Positions 1 through 8,414 of a stretch of DNA of 64,000 nt are shown here, piece by piece. Below the pieces are notes generated by a model. It ran no database searches. It had not been told where the DNA came from and saw nothing but the letters and a program-made list of their open reading frames with translations. Source of the stretch: Kiloniella laminariae (GTDB lineage Bacteria > Pseudomonadota > Alphaproteobacteria > Kiloniellales > Kiloniellaceae). Made by a program: the position numbers and the translations under genes. The DNA is taken from positions 372,001-436,000 of the forward strand of contig NZ_JAPWGY010000002.1 of NCBI RefSeq assembly GCF_027214005.1, in the 5' to 3' direction. Every line of letters starts with the position of its first letter. The stretch's first letter is position 1.

Positions 1-461
1 AACAGATCAGAAACCTTGGCGTCAAACTGAAACACAACGCCAACAAAGCCGTCCTGGCAGGGAAAAGGGTTATTCTGGTTGATGACTCGCTTGTAAGGGG
101 AACGACCTCTCTCAAAATTGTCGAAATGGTGCGTGCCGCCGGTGCCAAGGAAGTGCATATGCGCATCGCTTCCCCGCCCATCGGATACCCCTATTTCTAT
201 GGGATCGATATTTCCAAATCCAAAGAGCTGCTTGCCGCCCAGATGGATCTGGAGGAAATGGCCAGCTATATCGGCGTAGACAGCCTGGCGTTTCTTTCCA
301 TCGACGGCATGTATCGGGCAATGGGCCTTGAAGGGCGAAATGACCTGGAACCTCAATATTGCGATTCCCCTTTCACCGGATACTATCCTACCCGTATTGA
401 CGATTACCAGGATCACGTCGTCGATGTTCCCAAATTCAAAAAACCTAAAAAAGCCGGCTAG
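1..461 (+). CDS. purF: Amidophosphoribosyltransferase, C-terminal part (partial)
   Basis: PurF makes 5-phosphoribosylamine from PRPP and glutamine, the first committed step of purine synthesis in the cytoplasm. The open frame enters from the left edge (codons in phase from base 3) and about 152 residues are visible. The PRPP-binding loop VILVDDSLVRGTT is plain near the start, followed by the typical PurF stretch with RIASPPI and a YFYGID segment. The N-terminal glutamine amidotransferase half lies outside the window. The SDR gene begins 12 bases after the stop, so the two are probably cotranscribed. Identification is secure; only the 5' extent is unknown. Confidence 0.95.
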   Translation, partial: QIRNLGVKLKHNANKAVLAGKRVILVDDSLVRGTTSLKIVEMVRAAGAKEVHMRIASPPIGYPYFYGIDISKSKELLAAQMDLEEMASYIGVDSLAFLSIDGMYRAMGLEGRNDLEPQYCDSPFTGYYPTRIDDYQDHVVDVPKFKKPKKAG

Positions 462-473
462 GAAACTTAAAAG

Positions 474-1211
474 ATGACAGAGCAAACACCCCTCCATCTT
501 GTTGAGGGCCGTCTTGAAGGACGCCTCGCCCTGATTACCGGAGCATCCCGCGGTATCGGCCGGGCCGTAGCAAAACGCTTTGCTGCAGAGGGTGCCCAGC
601 TTTTGCTTATGGCAAGGACTGTAGGAGCACTGGAAGAGCTTGATGACGAGATCCGTGCCGCAGGGGGCAAAAACCCGGTGCTCATTCCCCATGACCTCAA
701 GGAAATGGATGGACTGGATCACCTCGGTGCTTCGCTTTTCGAGCGTTACGGCAAGCTGGATGTTCTGGTTGGCAACGCGGGGTCTCTTGGACCTCTCTCG
801 CCCATCGGCCATATCAAGCCCAAGGTCTGGCAGGAGGTTTTTGACATCAATGTCACAGCCAACTACCGGCTGATTCGCAGTCTTGATCCCCTCTTGAGAA
901 AATCGGATGCCGGGCGGGCCATCTTTGTCACCACCAGTGCAACCGCAAAAGCCTATTGGAGTGTCTACAAGGCCTCCAAGGCCGCACTGAACACCCTGGT
1001 GCAAACCTATGCTGATGAAGTCGAGAAAACCACTGTACGCGCCAATCTGATTTCACCAGGCCCTATGCGTACGGCCATGCGGGAAAAAGCCTTTCCCGGC
1101 GAAGATCCGATGAGCCTGCCTGCCCCAGAGAGCATTACCGATATCTTTGTCGAGCTTGCCTCAGCCAGCTACCAGCTCAATGGACAGTTCATCGATCTCA
1201 AGCAGAAATGA
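474..1211 (+). CDS. SDR family NAD(P)-dependent oxidoreductase
   Basis: A 245-residue classical short-chain dehydrogenase. Residues about 21-28 carry the nucleotide-binding motif TGASRGIG, NAG occurs near residue 100, and the catalytic Ser (TTSA) and YKASK are present near residues 144-160, so it should be catalytically active. The substrate cannot be read from the sequence. It follows purF by 12 bases with no promoter or terminator between, suggesting cotranscription. The ATG at 474 is preceded by a weak purine-rich ribosome site (ggaaac). FabG-like or another 3-hydroxyacyl/alcohol dehydrogenase activity is possible. Confidence 0.85.
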   Translation: MTEQTPLHLVEGRLEGRLALITGASRGIGRAVAKRFAAEGAQLLLMARTVGALEELDDEIRAAGGKNPVLIPHDLKEMDGLDHLGASLFERYGKLDVLVGNAGSLGPLSPIGHIKPKVWQEVFDINVTANYRLIRSLDPLLRKSDAGRAIFVTTSATAKAYWSVYKASKAALNTLVQTYADEVEKTTVRANLISPGPMRTAMREKAFPGEDPMSLPAPESITDIFVELASASYQLNGQFIDLKQK

Positions 1212-1270
1212 TCTGATCCACCTCTCTAATCGAGACTGATCGGTCACTGTATTGGGTTGTTGGGTATGAT

Positions 1271-1303
1271 ACAGCCGGGTTTATTTTCAATGAGCCCGGC
1301 TGT
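1271..1303. terminator. Hairpin between convergent genes
   Basis: A 9-bp perfect stem, ACAGCCGGG paired with CCCGGCTGT, around a 15-base loop. It lies between the SDR gene and the convergent DUF1330 gene. No T tract follows on either strand, so it is only a weak terminator candidate. Confidence 0.35.
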
Positions 1304-1320
1304 AGTAAAGCGCTACAGGT

Positions 1321-1611
1321 TCAGATGCCCTCAAGGATCGCCAGCGTACATTCGGCGTTTGCATGACGCATGGCCTTTATCGGTGCGTAGTCTTCACTGT
1401 CTATGAATTTTTTTGCCGCCTCCATGTCCGCGAATTCAATCAGAACCAGACGGGTTGGAGACCAGAGGTCGTTCTCGACAACCTCCATGGCACCACCTCT
1501 TGTGCGATAGGTACCCCCGTATTTCTCGGCCAGCGGTTTGGCCAGGGCTTTATATTCCTCATAAACTTCCGGGTTGCTGATTTTGGTATCAACCAGAATA
1601 AAAGCACTCAT
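1321..1611 (-). CDS. DUF1330 domain protein
   Basis: A 96-residue soluble protein that fits the DUF1330 family, small ferredoxin-fold proteins of about 95 residues related to the dimeric alpha-beta barrel superfamily. Recognisable traits are the N-terminal AFILVDTKISNPEVYEEY, the GG(T/A)YRTRGG segment and RLVLIEFADMEAAKKF. The function of the family is unknown. It is a single gene, convergent with the upstream SDR gene and 103 bases downstream of the der terminator. No signal peptide or membrane segment is visible. Confidence 0.8.
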   Translation of the reverse strand: MSAFILVDTKISNPEVYEEYKALAKPLAEKYGGTYRTRGGAMEVVENDLWSPTRLVLIEFADMEAAKKFIDSEDYAPIKAMRHANAECTLAILEGI

Positions 1612-1713
1612 AAAGTCATTCCTTTAAGATCGTACGTATCTCACGGTTTCTGTTCAAAACAGTTGCCTTGTACAGCTTGAACCGCCCGAAGTTTTTTCCG
1701 CTATTTACAAAGA

Positions 1714-1741
1714 CAAAAGGCCGCTTGAAAGCGACCTTTTG
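1714..1741 (-). terminator. Rho-independent terminator after der
   Basis: On the minus strand CAAAAGG-U-CGCUU pairs with AAGCG-G-CCUUUUG (12 Watson-Crick pairs with one U-G wobble) around a two-base loop, followed by UCUUUGU. It lies 27 bases past the der stop codon. Confidence 0.7.
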
Positions 1742-1767
1742 CGAGAATATTCTACAAGGGAAAACAA

Positions 1768-3240
1768 TCAGTTATTGCGTTTCTTCTTGCCTGCATAAGG
1801 GTTGTCACCCTTTTTCATATGAAGGCGGATCGGAACACCCGGGAGATCGAACGTATCGCGCAGATTGTTTTCGATAAACCTGCTGTAGGATGCCGGAAGA
1901 TCTTCGGGCAAGGAACAGGAAATCGCAAAGGTCGGCGGCCGCGCCCTTGCCTGGGTGATATATTTCAGCTTGATCCGACGGCCACCCGGTGCGGGAGGCG
2001 GATGGATCTCAAGCAGTTCGGACAGCCATCTGTTCAGGCCGGAAGTTGGAATACGGCGATTCCAGATTTCATAAATGTTAAAGACAGCATCCAGCATCTT
2101 GTTCAGATTCTGCCCCTTCAGAGCAGAGATCGTGACGACCGGAATTCCCTTAACCTGTGGCAGGGAAGTCTGCAGGCGATCCCGAACCAGCTGCATCACC
2201 TCGTCCTTGTTCGGACAGGCATCCCACTTGTTCACAGCGATAATCAGCGCGCGCCCTTCATCAATCACGGTACGGGCGATGGTCAGATCCTGCTTTTCAA
2301 GAATGCCATCTGAATCAAGCACAAGGATAACCACCTGGGCAAACTTCAGGGCGCGGATGGTATCAGAAGCCGAGAGTTTCTCGACCTTGTCCATAATCTT
2401 GGATTTACGCCGCAGACCGGCTGTATCAACCAGCTTGATCGGACGTCCCTGATATTCCCACTCGACAGAGATCGCATCACGGGTAATACCCGCTTCCGGG
2501 CCAGTCAGAAGCCGCTCTTCGCCCAGCAGCTTGTTGACCAGGGTCGACTTTCCGACATTCGGACGTCCGACGATCGCCAGTTGCAGTGGTCCCCGAACGA
2601 TCTCTTCGTCTTCTTCCTCGAAATCGTCGTCATCAAGAAAATCATGATCTTCAGAATCGTCTTGCGTCGCAGGGATCTCTTCTTCCTCTGCTTCCAAGTT
2701 CGCAGGTGGAATATAGGGAGAAGCGACAACCTTGTCTTCAGCTGCCTTTTCCATATGTTCCTTGATGATGTCATAGAGATCACTGCTGCCCAGACCATGT
2801 TCGGCAGAAAAAGGGATCGGCTCGCCAAGACCAAGGCTGTAGGCTTCCATCAATCCGATATCGCCAACCTTGCCTTCACACTTGTTCGCCATAAGGGCAA
2901 TCGGTGTCTTTCCCTTGCGCAGGAACTTGGCAAAGTGTTCGTCTATCGGCATGACACCGACCCGCGCATCGATCAGCATCAGAACCAGATCAGCTTCGGA
3001 CACAGCCTGCTCGGTCTGCTGACGCATCCTTGCTTCCAGGCTCTGGTCGAATGCCTCTTCAAGACCTGCTGTATCAATCACCTTAAAACGCAAGCCGAAC
3101 AGGAATGCTTCCCCTTCGCGGCGATCACGTGTGACCCCGGGCTGATCATCAACCAGCGCCAGTCTTTTACCGATCAGGCGGTTGAAAAGTGTGGACTTGC
3201 CCACATTCGGTCGCCCGACTATGGCAACTGTGAAAGTCAT
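1768..3240 (-). CDS. der: Ribosome biogenesis GTPase Der (EngA)
   Basis: Der is an essential double-GTPase needed for 50S subunit maturation. The 490-residue protein has two G domains, each with GRPNVGKST (about 9-17 and 225-233), DTAG motifs, an NKCE-type first and an NKWD second guanine-specificity motif, and a C-terminal KH-like domain ending in the usual basic tail (YAGKKKRNN). The linker between G domains is unusually acidic (about 183-214, more than half Asp/Glu). I chose ATG 3240 because the protein then begins right before the first G1 motif; a TTG at 3264 would add eight lysine-rich residues. It is last in the operon yfgM-like - bamB - der, as in many proteobacteria. Confidence 0.95.
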   Translation of the reverse strand: MTFTVAIVGRPNVGKSTLFNRLIGKRLALVDDQPGVTRDRREGEAFLFGLRFKVIDTAGLEEAFDQSLEARMRQQTEQAVSEADLVLMLIDARVGVMPIDEHFAKFLRKGKTPIALMANKCEGKVGDIGLMEAYSLGLGEPIPFSAEHGLGSSDLYDIIKEHMEKAAEDKVVASPYIPPANLEAEEEEIPATQDDSEDHDFLDDDDFEEEDEEIVRGPLQLAIVGRPNVGKSTLVNKLLGEERLLTGPEAGITRDAISVEWEYQGRPIKLVDTAGLRRKSKIMDKVEKLSASDTIRALKFAQVVILVLDSDGILEKQDLTIARTVIDEGRALIIAVNKWDACPNKDEVMQLVRDRLQTSLPQVKGIPVVTISALKGQNLNKMLDAVFNIYEIWNRRIPTSGLNRWLSELLEIHPPPAPGGRRIKLKYITQARARPPTFAISCSLPEDLPASYSRFIENNLRDTFDLPGVPIRLHMKKGDNPYAGKKKRNN

Positions 3241-3274
3241 TTTTTTGTCTTTCTTTCGCGGCAAGCCACAAGGC

Positions 3275-4609
3275 CTAGCGCATCGCGATAATTTCTGCTT
3301 CTGCAGTCAGGAAATACAAGCTGTTTCCGGCAACAACGGGGGGCATGGCTGCACCATCCGGCAAATCCAGAAAACCAAGTACTTCCCCGGTATAGGGAGA
3401 TAGTGAAATCGCTTCTCCGTGAGAGCCTGCAACAATAAGACGGTCACTGGCCAGCACAGGACCCTGCCAGACGATCAACCCTTTACGATCCTCAGGATCG
3501 GTAAAACGGGGCAGAGGCTGGACCCAGCGGATGCGACCATCGTCACGACGAACTGCTGCAACTTGCGCATCGTTGGTCAGGACATAAATGAAATCACCCG
3601 CAACCCAGGGCATCTGGACACCACCGATGTCTGTATCCCACAGGCGCACGCCCTCTTTTATATCAATGGCGACCATGCGTCCGGAGTGACTTATCGCGAT
3701 CACCCGGTCCCTGTCAATAACCGGCATTGCCTTGATATGCGCAAGATCGGTAAGCGGGTCGGTTTTCTGGACAGAGGAGAGATCAATTCCCCATTTGAGA
3801 TCGCCTTCAACGACATCAATCGCAACAATTTCCCCCGAGGAATAGGGAACGATCAGGATCCGTCCGGCAACTGCAGGGCTCGCGCCCCCCAGCAGGCTGG
3901 TTTCGGCCTGCACCCCCACATGGCTCCAGAGACGTCGCCCGTCATCCGCAGCAAGAGATATTGTCTGGTTATCAAGAGTAACGATAAAGACACGACCGCC
4001 GTTCACCGTTGGTGCAGCACGCATCGGAGCGGGGACATCCTGGGTCCAGAGAATCGCCCCGGAGCGAACATCCAGAGCAAAAACCCGGGCAAAGCCGGTT
4101 GATACAAAAATACGACCGTCCGCATAGGCAATACCACCGCCGAAGTAGCCGTCTTCTTCATCGTTCGGCTCAAGATCTTTTTCCCAGTATACTTTTCCAG
4201 TATTCCGGTCATACGCCTTAACCGTCGAGCGGGAATCCATTGTAAAGAGGACAGATTCAACCACCAGAGGCTGGGCAAGAATAATCTCGTCACCGTCATT
4301 TTCCTCGCCAATGCCATCGCTCCAGATTTCTCGTGGCATTTCGCCCAAAGAAAGATGGAACATCGCATGAGCCGGGTTACCACCATTGTGGGTCCAGAAG
4401 GTGTTTTCAAAAGGTTTTGGCAAGAGGATACGTTGATCGGAAATTGTCGAATCTGCAGTCAGGCCCTTATCCCCGGAATGAATCGAAATCCTTGCCCCTG
4501 GCAAAGGAGGGTCTTCATCTTCACCCAGCCATTTATCTGCAAGGCTACAACCGGTCAAAGCCAGCCCCAGAGCAATCGTGAACAGGCCCTTACGCATTTC
4601 CAACAACAT
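3275..4609 (-). CDS. bamB: Outer membrane assembly lipoprotein BamB
   Basis: BamB is the beta-propeller lipoprotein of the BAM complex that inserts barrels into the outer membrane. The 444-residue product begins with a lipoprotein signal ending in the lipobox LTGC (Cys 21), then a run of PQQ-like beta-propeller blades (repeats such as GKVYWEKDL, GAILWTQDV, GDLKWGIDL, GVRLWDTDI, GRIRWVQPL). The start at 4609 is backed by a GGAG eight bases upstream, inside the end of the preceding gene; five bases separate the genes. The next gene is der, a conserved pairing that strengthens the call over a generic PQQ enzyme. Confidence 0.92.
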   Translation of the reverse strand: MLLEMRKGLFTIALGLALTGCSLADKWLGEDEDPPLPGARISIHSGDKGLTADSTISDQRILLPKPFENTFWTHNGGNPAHAMFHLSLGEMPREIWSDGIGEENDGDEIILAQPLVVESVLFTMDSRSTVKAYDRNTGKVYWEKDLEPNDEEDGYFGGGIAYADGRIFVSTGFARVFALDVRSGAILWTQDVPAPMRAAPTVNGGRVFIVTLDNQTISLAADDGRRLWSHVGVQAETSLLGGASPAVAGRILIVPYSSGEIVAIDVVEGDLKWGIDLSSVQKTDPLTDLAHIKAMPVIDRDRVIAISHSGRMVAIDIKEGVRLWDTDIGGVQMPWVAGDFIYVLTNDAQVAAVRRDDGRIRWVQPLPRFTDPEDRKGLIVWQGPVLASDRLIVAGSHGEAISLSPYTGEVLGFLDLPDGAAMPPVVAGNSLYFLTAEAEIIAMR

Positions 4610-4614
4610 ATGAA

Positions 4615-5256
4615 TTACTCCGCCAGCGTCTCGAGGATCTGGGCAGCCCTACTCTGGATACCGCCTGGTGCATCTGGTGCATCGACCAACTGCTGGAAAA
4701 ATGAACGCGCGCTCGTGTGATCGTCTTCACGAAGCGCAACCAGAGCCTGAAGCTCAATTGCACTGTAGCGGAAAGCAGCGCCAGGTACAGCCAGCAACGC
4801 CAGACGTTTCTTTACATCCGCGATATCGCCGGTCTCTACCAAATGCATCACAGCCAGCAAAGAGGCAACATCCCGAAGCCGATCAATTGGCGGGGAACTC
4901 GCCGCGATTTCATCCCAAAGAGCAACAGCAGAAGCGATATCGCCCTGCTCGGCCAGAATACTGGCCTGCTCGAAACGTGCCAGGGTGCCATACCCGTCAT
5001 CGGTAGTGGACAGTTCTGCAAGAGCCGATTTTGCCTCATCCAGCTTTCCGGCCTCACTCAGTCCGAGAGCCTGGGAAAACTGAACTGACTTCTCACTCCG
5101 AACGGTTTGCTGATAGTTGTTCCAAAGCTGGAAACCAGCTGTCACAAGGACGATGGCGATAGCAGCTGCAATCACCCATTTCCCGTATTTTTTCCACAGA
5201 AGTTCCACGCGTTCACGTTTTAGATCTTCTTCGACTTCCTGAAAGATATCAGCCAC
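4615..5256 (-). CDS. YfgM-like tetratricopeptide membrane protein
   Basis: A 213-residue single-pass membrane protein. A basic, charged N-terminus is followed by a membrane helix (about 28-46, VIAAAIAIVLVTAGFQLW) and a periplasmic region of helical repeats such as ALGLSEAGKLDEAKSALAEL. This is the architecture of YfgM (TPR_21 family), an ancillary SecYEG-associated subunit that hands proteins to periplasmic chaperones. The position directly upstream of bamB and der matches the conserved yfgM-bamB-der order. It is the first gene of the operon; its promoter must lie in 5257-5541. Confidence 0.87.
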   Translation of the reverse strand: MADIFQEVEEDLKRERVELLWKKYGKWVIAAAIAIVLVTAGFQLWNNYQQTVRSEKSVQFSQALGLSEAGKLDEAKSALAELSTTDDGYGTLARFEQASILAEQGDIASAVALWDEIAASSPPIDRLRDVASLLAVMHLVETGDIADVKKRLALLAVPGAAFRYSAIELQALVALREDDHTSARSFFQQLVDAPDAPGGIQSRAAQILETLAE

Positions 5257-5541
5257 GAAATAATTTTCCCTCGGGTTGCGAGCAGTTGTCTCAAGTCAGT
5301 CCCCAACTCGTCCAGTCCCCCCCTGCAGGTGCAGGAAGACAGGGTTGGCATAAAACTCACTCCAATTTCGCTGAACTTTATATAGAAACTTTACCCTATC
5401 AACAATCAGGAATAACCAATTCTCCCTGCTTTCGGGCAAAGCTTTGCTGTTAACTGCTAATATTTTATTTACTTAAACGATTTAGAGTACATAAAGAGAC
5501 TCACGACCGATGGAATACTCGGACATAAAATAGGCAAAATT

Positions 5542-5940
5542 ATGAAGCGTTTTTTTGGAGCCATACTGGGCTGCTTTTTGACTTTCGGCTCCCTTTCAGG
5601 CTGTACCTGGTCTGACCCGGTGATGCTCACCGCCAGTGTCGGCACCCTTGTCTATACCGACAAGACCATAACTGATCACTTTACCAGTTGGGCGATGGCT
5701 AAAGACTGCTCCATTCTCTATACCTCAAAAGGGGAAGCCTATTGTCGGGATGAAGAACTCGAGGCCGATCTGACCAGTACTGGCTATGAAAATCTATATT
5801 GCTATCGCAATATAGGCGGTGTGACCTGTTATGAAAGCCCGTATGAAGAAGCCAGTTCGCAGACAGTGATTCATCATAGCGCGCAGCAACAACAGCCCGC
5901 AGTTGCCAAAAGCAATTCAACAAATCCTGTGATACAATAA
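5542..5940 (+). CDS. Small lipoprotein, hypothetical
   Basis: I do not recognise a named family. The 132-residue product starts with a typical lipoprotein signal and lipobox LSGC (Cys 21). The mature part has four further cysteines (two pairs, DCS/YCRD and YCYRN/VTCYE) that could form disulfides, and it ends in a polar, Gln/Ser-rich low-complexity tail. It is probably anchored in the periplasm or outer membrane. The ATG at 5542 follows an AT-rich 285-base region shared with the divergent yfgM-like operon. Confidence 0.7.
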   Translation: MKRFFGAILGCFLTFGSLSGCTWSDPVMLTASVGTLVYTDKTITDHFTSWAMAKDCSILYTSKGEAYCRDEELEADLTSTGYENLYCYRNIGGVTCYESPYEEASSQTVIHHSAQQQQPAVAKSNSTNPVIQ

Positions 5941-6041
5941 GCCGGAAAAGCAAATCATCTGGCCTGACGAATAAGTGGATATTTACAAAAAAATCAGCCA
6001 ATCTGTCTTTAAGAAGGAGAAGAGCAGGAGACACATTCTGT

Positions 6042-6380
6042 ATGACATCTGTCTATTATCTGGATAAAAAACACACGAAACCCTTTTCCGTTACCTTTGA
6101 TCGCAAGGAGCTTGGAATGCTCCTATCCATTTACAGCCAGAGAGTTGCCCGGGGCGAATGGCGTGACTATGCAATTGATCTTCTGGATGACTGCGCGGTC
6201 TTTTCCATCTTCAGGCATGCACACGAGACCCCCCTCTTTGCGATCATCAAAGCCAAGGGGCACAAAAACAGGTATGACGAATTTACAGTCTTTAACGGTC
6301 AGAAGCGGCTGACAAAATCAAGAAATCTTCCTGAAGCTCTCTCAGTATTTGACAAACAATCACATAATCTTAATCACTAG
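6042..6380 (+). CDS. DUF2794 family protein
   Basis: A 112-residue cytoplasmic protein that matches DUF2794, an alphaproteobacterial family of unknown function. The characteristic core is FDRKELGMLLSIYSQRVARGEWRDYAIDLLDDCAVFSIFRHA, here in residues about 20-60, followed by the basic middle and an ALSVFDK ending. No membrane segment or catalytic motif is visible. It lies 101 bases after the lipoprotein gene and 128 bases before the diguanylate cyclase, so it may have its own promoter. AAGAAGGAGA about 25 bases upstream is too far away to serve the start well. Confidence 0.85.
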   Translation: MTSVYYLDKKHTKPFSVTFDRKELGMLLSIYSQRVARGEWRDYAIDLLDDCAVFSIFRHAHETPLFAIIKAKGHKNRYDEFTVFNGQKRLTKSRNLPEALSVFDKQSHNLNH

Positions 6381-6508
6381 AAACGAATTTGCTATACATT
6401 CTTGTCGTCTTGTTTCATGGACCACAAAATAACTGATAAAACTTATAAAGGGTTCCCCCAGCCTCAAGCGGTTGATTTCGGGTTGAACCGGAGAAGGAAA
6501 CAGAGGAC

Positions 6509-7540
6509 ATGCAGATCGCTGATAGTTTTGCCAAGGCCGAGGAATACGCAGAACTCGCTTTTGCAACCATGAAGCAAAGAGGTATTCCCGCTACCCCCCA
6601 GAATTACACGCTCTGGTATGATTATGTCAGCGACAAAAACCCTGAACTGAAAATGGCAATCGATGCCATTCTTGATCAACATGGAAGTTTTTCTTCTGAA
6701 ATCTGTCAGCAGCTGTTCCAGAAGTTTTATCAGATAGAAGGCAATCACAGTGATGAAATTCACCAAGTGGGCCTGAAACTGCAAAGCACCATGAAACAGG
6801 TGATCGAGCAGATTGGTGTTGCAGGAAGTGACAGCGAGAATTACGGAGAGAAGATCGCCAGCCTTGCGACCGATATCGCCAGCGAAGACAACGTTGCCTC
6901 ACTGAAAAGCTTTGTCGAAGAAATTGTCCTCGAAACTGCTGCGATCACAGAAAAAAACAAGGCCTTGCAAAACCAGTTGCAACAATCTTCGCAAGAGATC
7001 AGCAAACTTCAGCAAAATCTTGACCGGGTCAAGGCAGAATCCCTGACCGATGCCCTGACGCAGATCGGGAACCGCAAACTCTTTGACGCCAAGTTGATGC
7101 AGGAAGCAGGAAATGCTTCAGCCGAAGGCACCGAACTCTGTCTCCTGCTGATGGATATAGATCACTTCAAGAAATTCAACGACACCTACGGTCACCGGAT
7201 CGGCGACGAGGTGCTTAAGGTGGTTGGCAAGAAGCTCGTTGAAGCTGTTAAAGGTCAAGATACCCCTGCCCGATACGGCGGAGAAGAGTTTGCCTGCATA
7301 CTCCCTGATACAAGCCTTGAAGATGCTGCCGATCTTGCCGACCAGATCCGGGAGAAAATTTCCAAACAGGTGCTCAAAAACAAAAAAACCGGGCAGGAAT
7401 TTGGCCGGATTACCTTATCTATTGGTGTCTCCAGATACGTCATCGGAGAGGCACTCGAAAATCTGGTCCAACGCGCTGACGAAGCACTGTACCGGGCAAA
7501 AAATCAGGGGCGGAACAAGGTAATCAAGGAGATATCCTGA
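6509..7540 (+). CDS. Diguanylate cyclase (GGDEF domain)
   Basis: A 343-residue soluble protein expected to make cyclic di-GMP from two GTP. The N-terminal 150 residues are helical and lack a recognised sensor domain; a coiled coil at about 147-175 (Gln-rich) leads into the GGDEF domain (about 178-343). The active-site motif is GGEEF (257-261), and the metal-binding MDIDHFKKFND and YGH signature are intact, so catalysis is likely. The inhibitory site position holds KGQD (248-251) instead of RxxD, so feedback by product may be weak. The start has GAGAAGGAAACAGAGG upstream. No phosphodiesterase gene is adjacent, but an orphan PilZ gene lies 37 kb downstream. Confidence 0.93.
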   Translation: MQIADSFAKAEEYAELAFATMKQRGIPATPQNYTLWYDYVSDKNPELKMAIDAILDQHGSFSSEICQQLFQKFYQIEGNHSDEIHQVGLKLQSTMKQVIEQIGVAGSDSENYGEKIASLATDIASEDNVASLKSFVEEIVLETAAITEKNKALQNQLQQSSQEISKLQQNLDRVKAESLTDALTQIGNRKLFDAKLMQEAGNASAEGTELCLLLMDIDHFKKFNDTYGHRIGDEVLKVVGKKLVEAVKGQDTPARYGGEEFACILPDTSLEDAADLADQIREKISKQVLKNKKTGQEFGRITLSIGVSRYVIGEALENLVQRADEALYRAKNQGRNKVIKEIS

Positions 7541-7541
7541 G

Positions 7542-7559
7542 ATCAGGGCTTCACCTGAT
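7542..7559 (+). terminator. Short hairpin after the GGDEF gene
   Basis: ATCAGG pairs with CCTGAT around a six-base loop, followed by TTGGGTTTTAT. It directly follows the TGA stop. The stem is short, so this is only a modest candidate. Confidence 0.4.
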
Positions 7560-7643
7560 TTGGGTTTTATACCTCATCATATCAAATAAAAACCGCCATC
7601 TGTACTTTCCCCCCTACTTTCTGGCCGACTGCCTTCACCCCGG

Positions 7644-7865
7644 TTAGTAATGAGGAGGTTTTCTTCCGGATTCCGGCTCGGTTTCAAGCTCATCAAGAAG
7701 ATGTTGAACCTGGTCCAGCCTGCGCGAAAGTGTCTCGATTTTCTGCCACTGTTTGGCCAGAACATCACTCAGGTCATGAATAACCTGCTCCTGCTCTGCC
7801 ACGTGCGATTCCAGCGTATCAATACGCATAACGAGTTCTTCTGACACCTTGGTCTCCTTGCTCAT
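7644..7865 (-). CDS. slyX: SlyX family protein
   Basis: A 73-residue coiled-coil protein. The heptad pattern around LESHVAEQEQVIHDLSDVLAKQWQKIETLSRRLDQVQHLL and the C-terminal PPHY are the hallmarks of SlyX, a small protein of unresolved function found across proteobacteria. The ATG at 7865 lies just after the conserved start region. It is transcribed toward the diguanylate cyclase, with a 103-base convergent spacer. Confidence 0.85.
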   Translation of the reverse strand: MSKETKVSEELVMRIDTLESHVAEQEQVIHDLSDVLAKQWQKIETLSRRLDQVQHLLDELETEPESGRKPPHY

Positions 7866-7945
7866 AACCCTGTACCTGTGACAGACCTATATAGAAGCCA
7901 CAGGGACAGGCCAATCTTTACTAAAGAGGGCTTTTGATTATTACT

Positions 7946-7967
7946 TATTTCGGTAATTCCAGAAATA
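7946..7967. promoter_or_regulatory. Putative ArsR operator upstream of arsR-like gene
   Basis: TATTTC, ten bases, GAAATA form an inverted repeat 38 bases before the ArsR-family start. It contains AATTCCAGAAATA. A related TTCCAGAA-bearing sequence recurs before the downstream flavoprotein gene, which makes a regulator site more likely than chance. Confidence 0.5.
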
Positions 7968-8005
7968 CAGTTGACAAATAAATTTGAAAAGCCCATCTTC
8001 CTAGC

Positions 8006-8332
8006 ATGAAAACAGATTTTGCAGCATCACAACTTGAAGCACTGGGCAAACCGACCCGGCTGGATATTTTTCGTACCCTGATTCGTGCTGGGAGTGAAGG
8101 TTTACCTGTTGGTTCTCTGCAAGAAAGGCTGGATATTGCCCCCTCCACTCTCTCGCATCATCTGAAGACGTTACTGATATCAGGGCTGATTACCCAGGAA
8201 CGACAGGCCACGACCCTGATCTGCCGCGCCAACTACCAGTCCATGCAAGAGCTGATCGACTTTCTGATGTCGGAATGCTGTGTTGAGGGCAGCAGAACAA
8301 CTGAGCCTGACTGCACCACCAAGCGCTGTTAA
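8006..8332 (+). CDS. ArsR/SmtB family transcriptional regulator
   Basis: A 108-residue winged-helix repressor of the ArsR type. The start GKPTRLDIFRTLIRAGSEGLPVGSLQERL and the recognition helix region APSTLSHHLKTLLISGLI fit the family. The usual ELCVC metal site of helix alpha-3 is absent; instead cysteines are clustered at the C-terminus (SECC near 90-93, then two more in TEPDCTTKRC). A vicinal cysteine pair near the C-terminus is the arrangement of ArsR proteins that sense As(III) with sites outside the DNA-binding helix. It heads the cassette with the flavoprotein and the MFS gene and probably represses all three. Confidence 0.88.
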   Translation: MKTDFAASQLEALGKPTRLDIFRTLIRAGSEGLPVGSLQERLDIAPSTLSHHLKTLLISGLITQERQATTLICRANYQSMQELIDFLMSECCVEGSRTTEPDCTTKRC

Positions 8333-8383
8333 ACCCACTTACCTGCCCTTCCTGTTCCAAGGGCTGTTGTTTTGAACTTCATT

Positions 8384-8408
8384 ATTTCCATATTTCCAGA
8401 ATAAAGGT
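8384..8408 (+). promoter_or_regulatory. Second candidate ArsR site before the flavoprotein gene
   Basis: TTATTTCC-ATA-TTTCCAGAATAA lies just upstream of the flavoprotein start and repeats the TTCCAGAA core and the flanking A/T bases of the site at 7946-7967. The dyad is less perfect. It may be a second operator giving independent control of the oxidoreductase and transporter. Confidence 0.4.
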
Positions 8409-8414
8409 AATAAA

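Noticed and set aside
1271-1303. Considered a strong terminator
   Set aside because: The 9-bp stem has a large loop and no T tract on either side, so I kept it only at low confidence.
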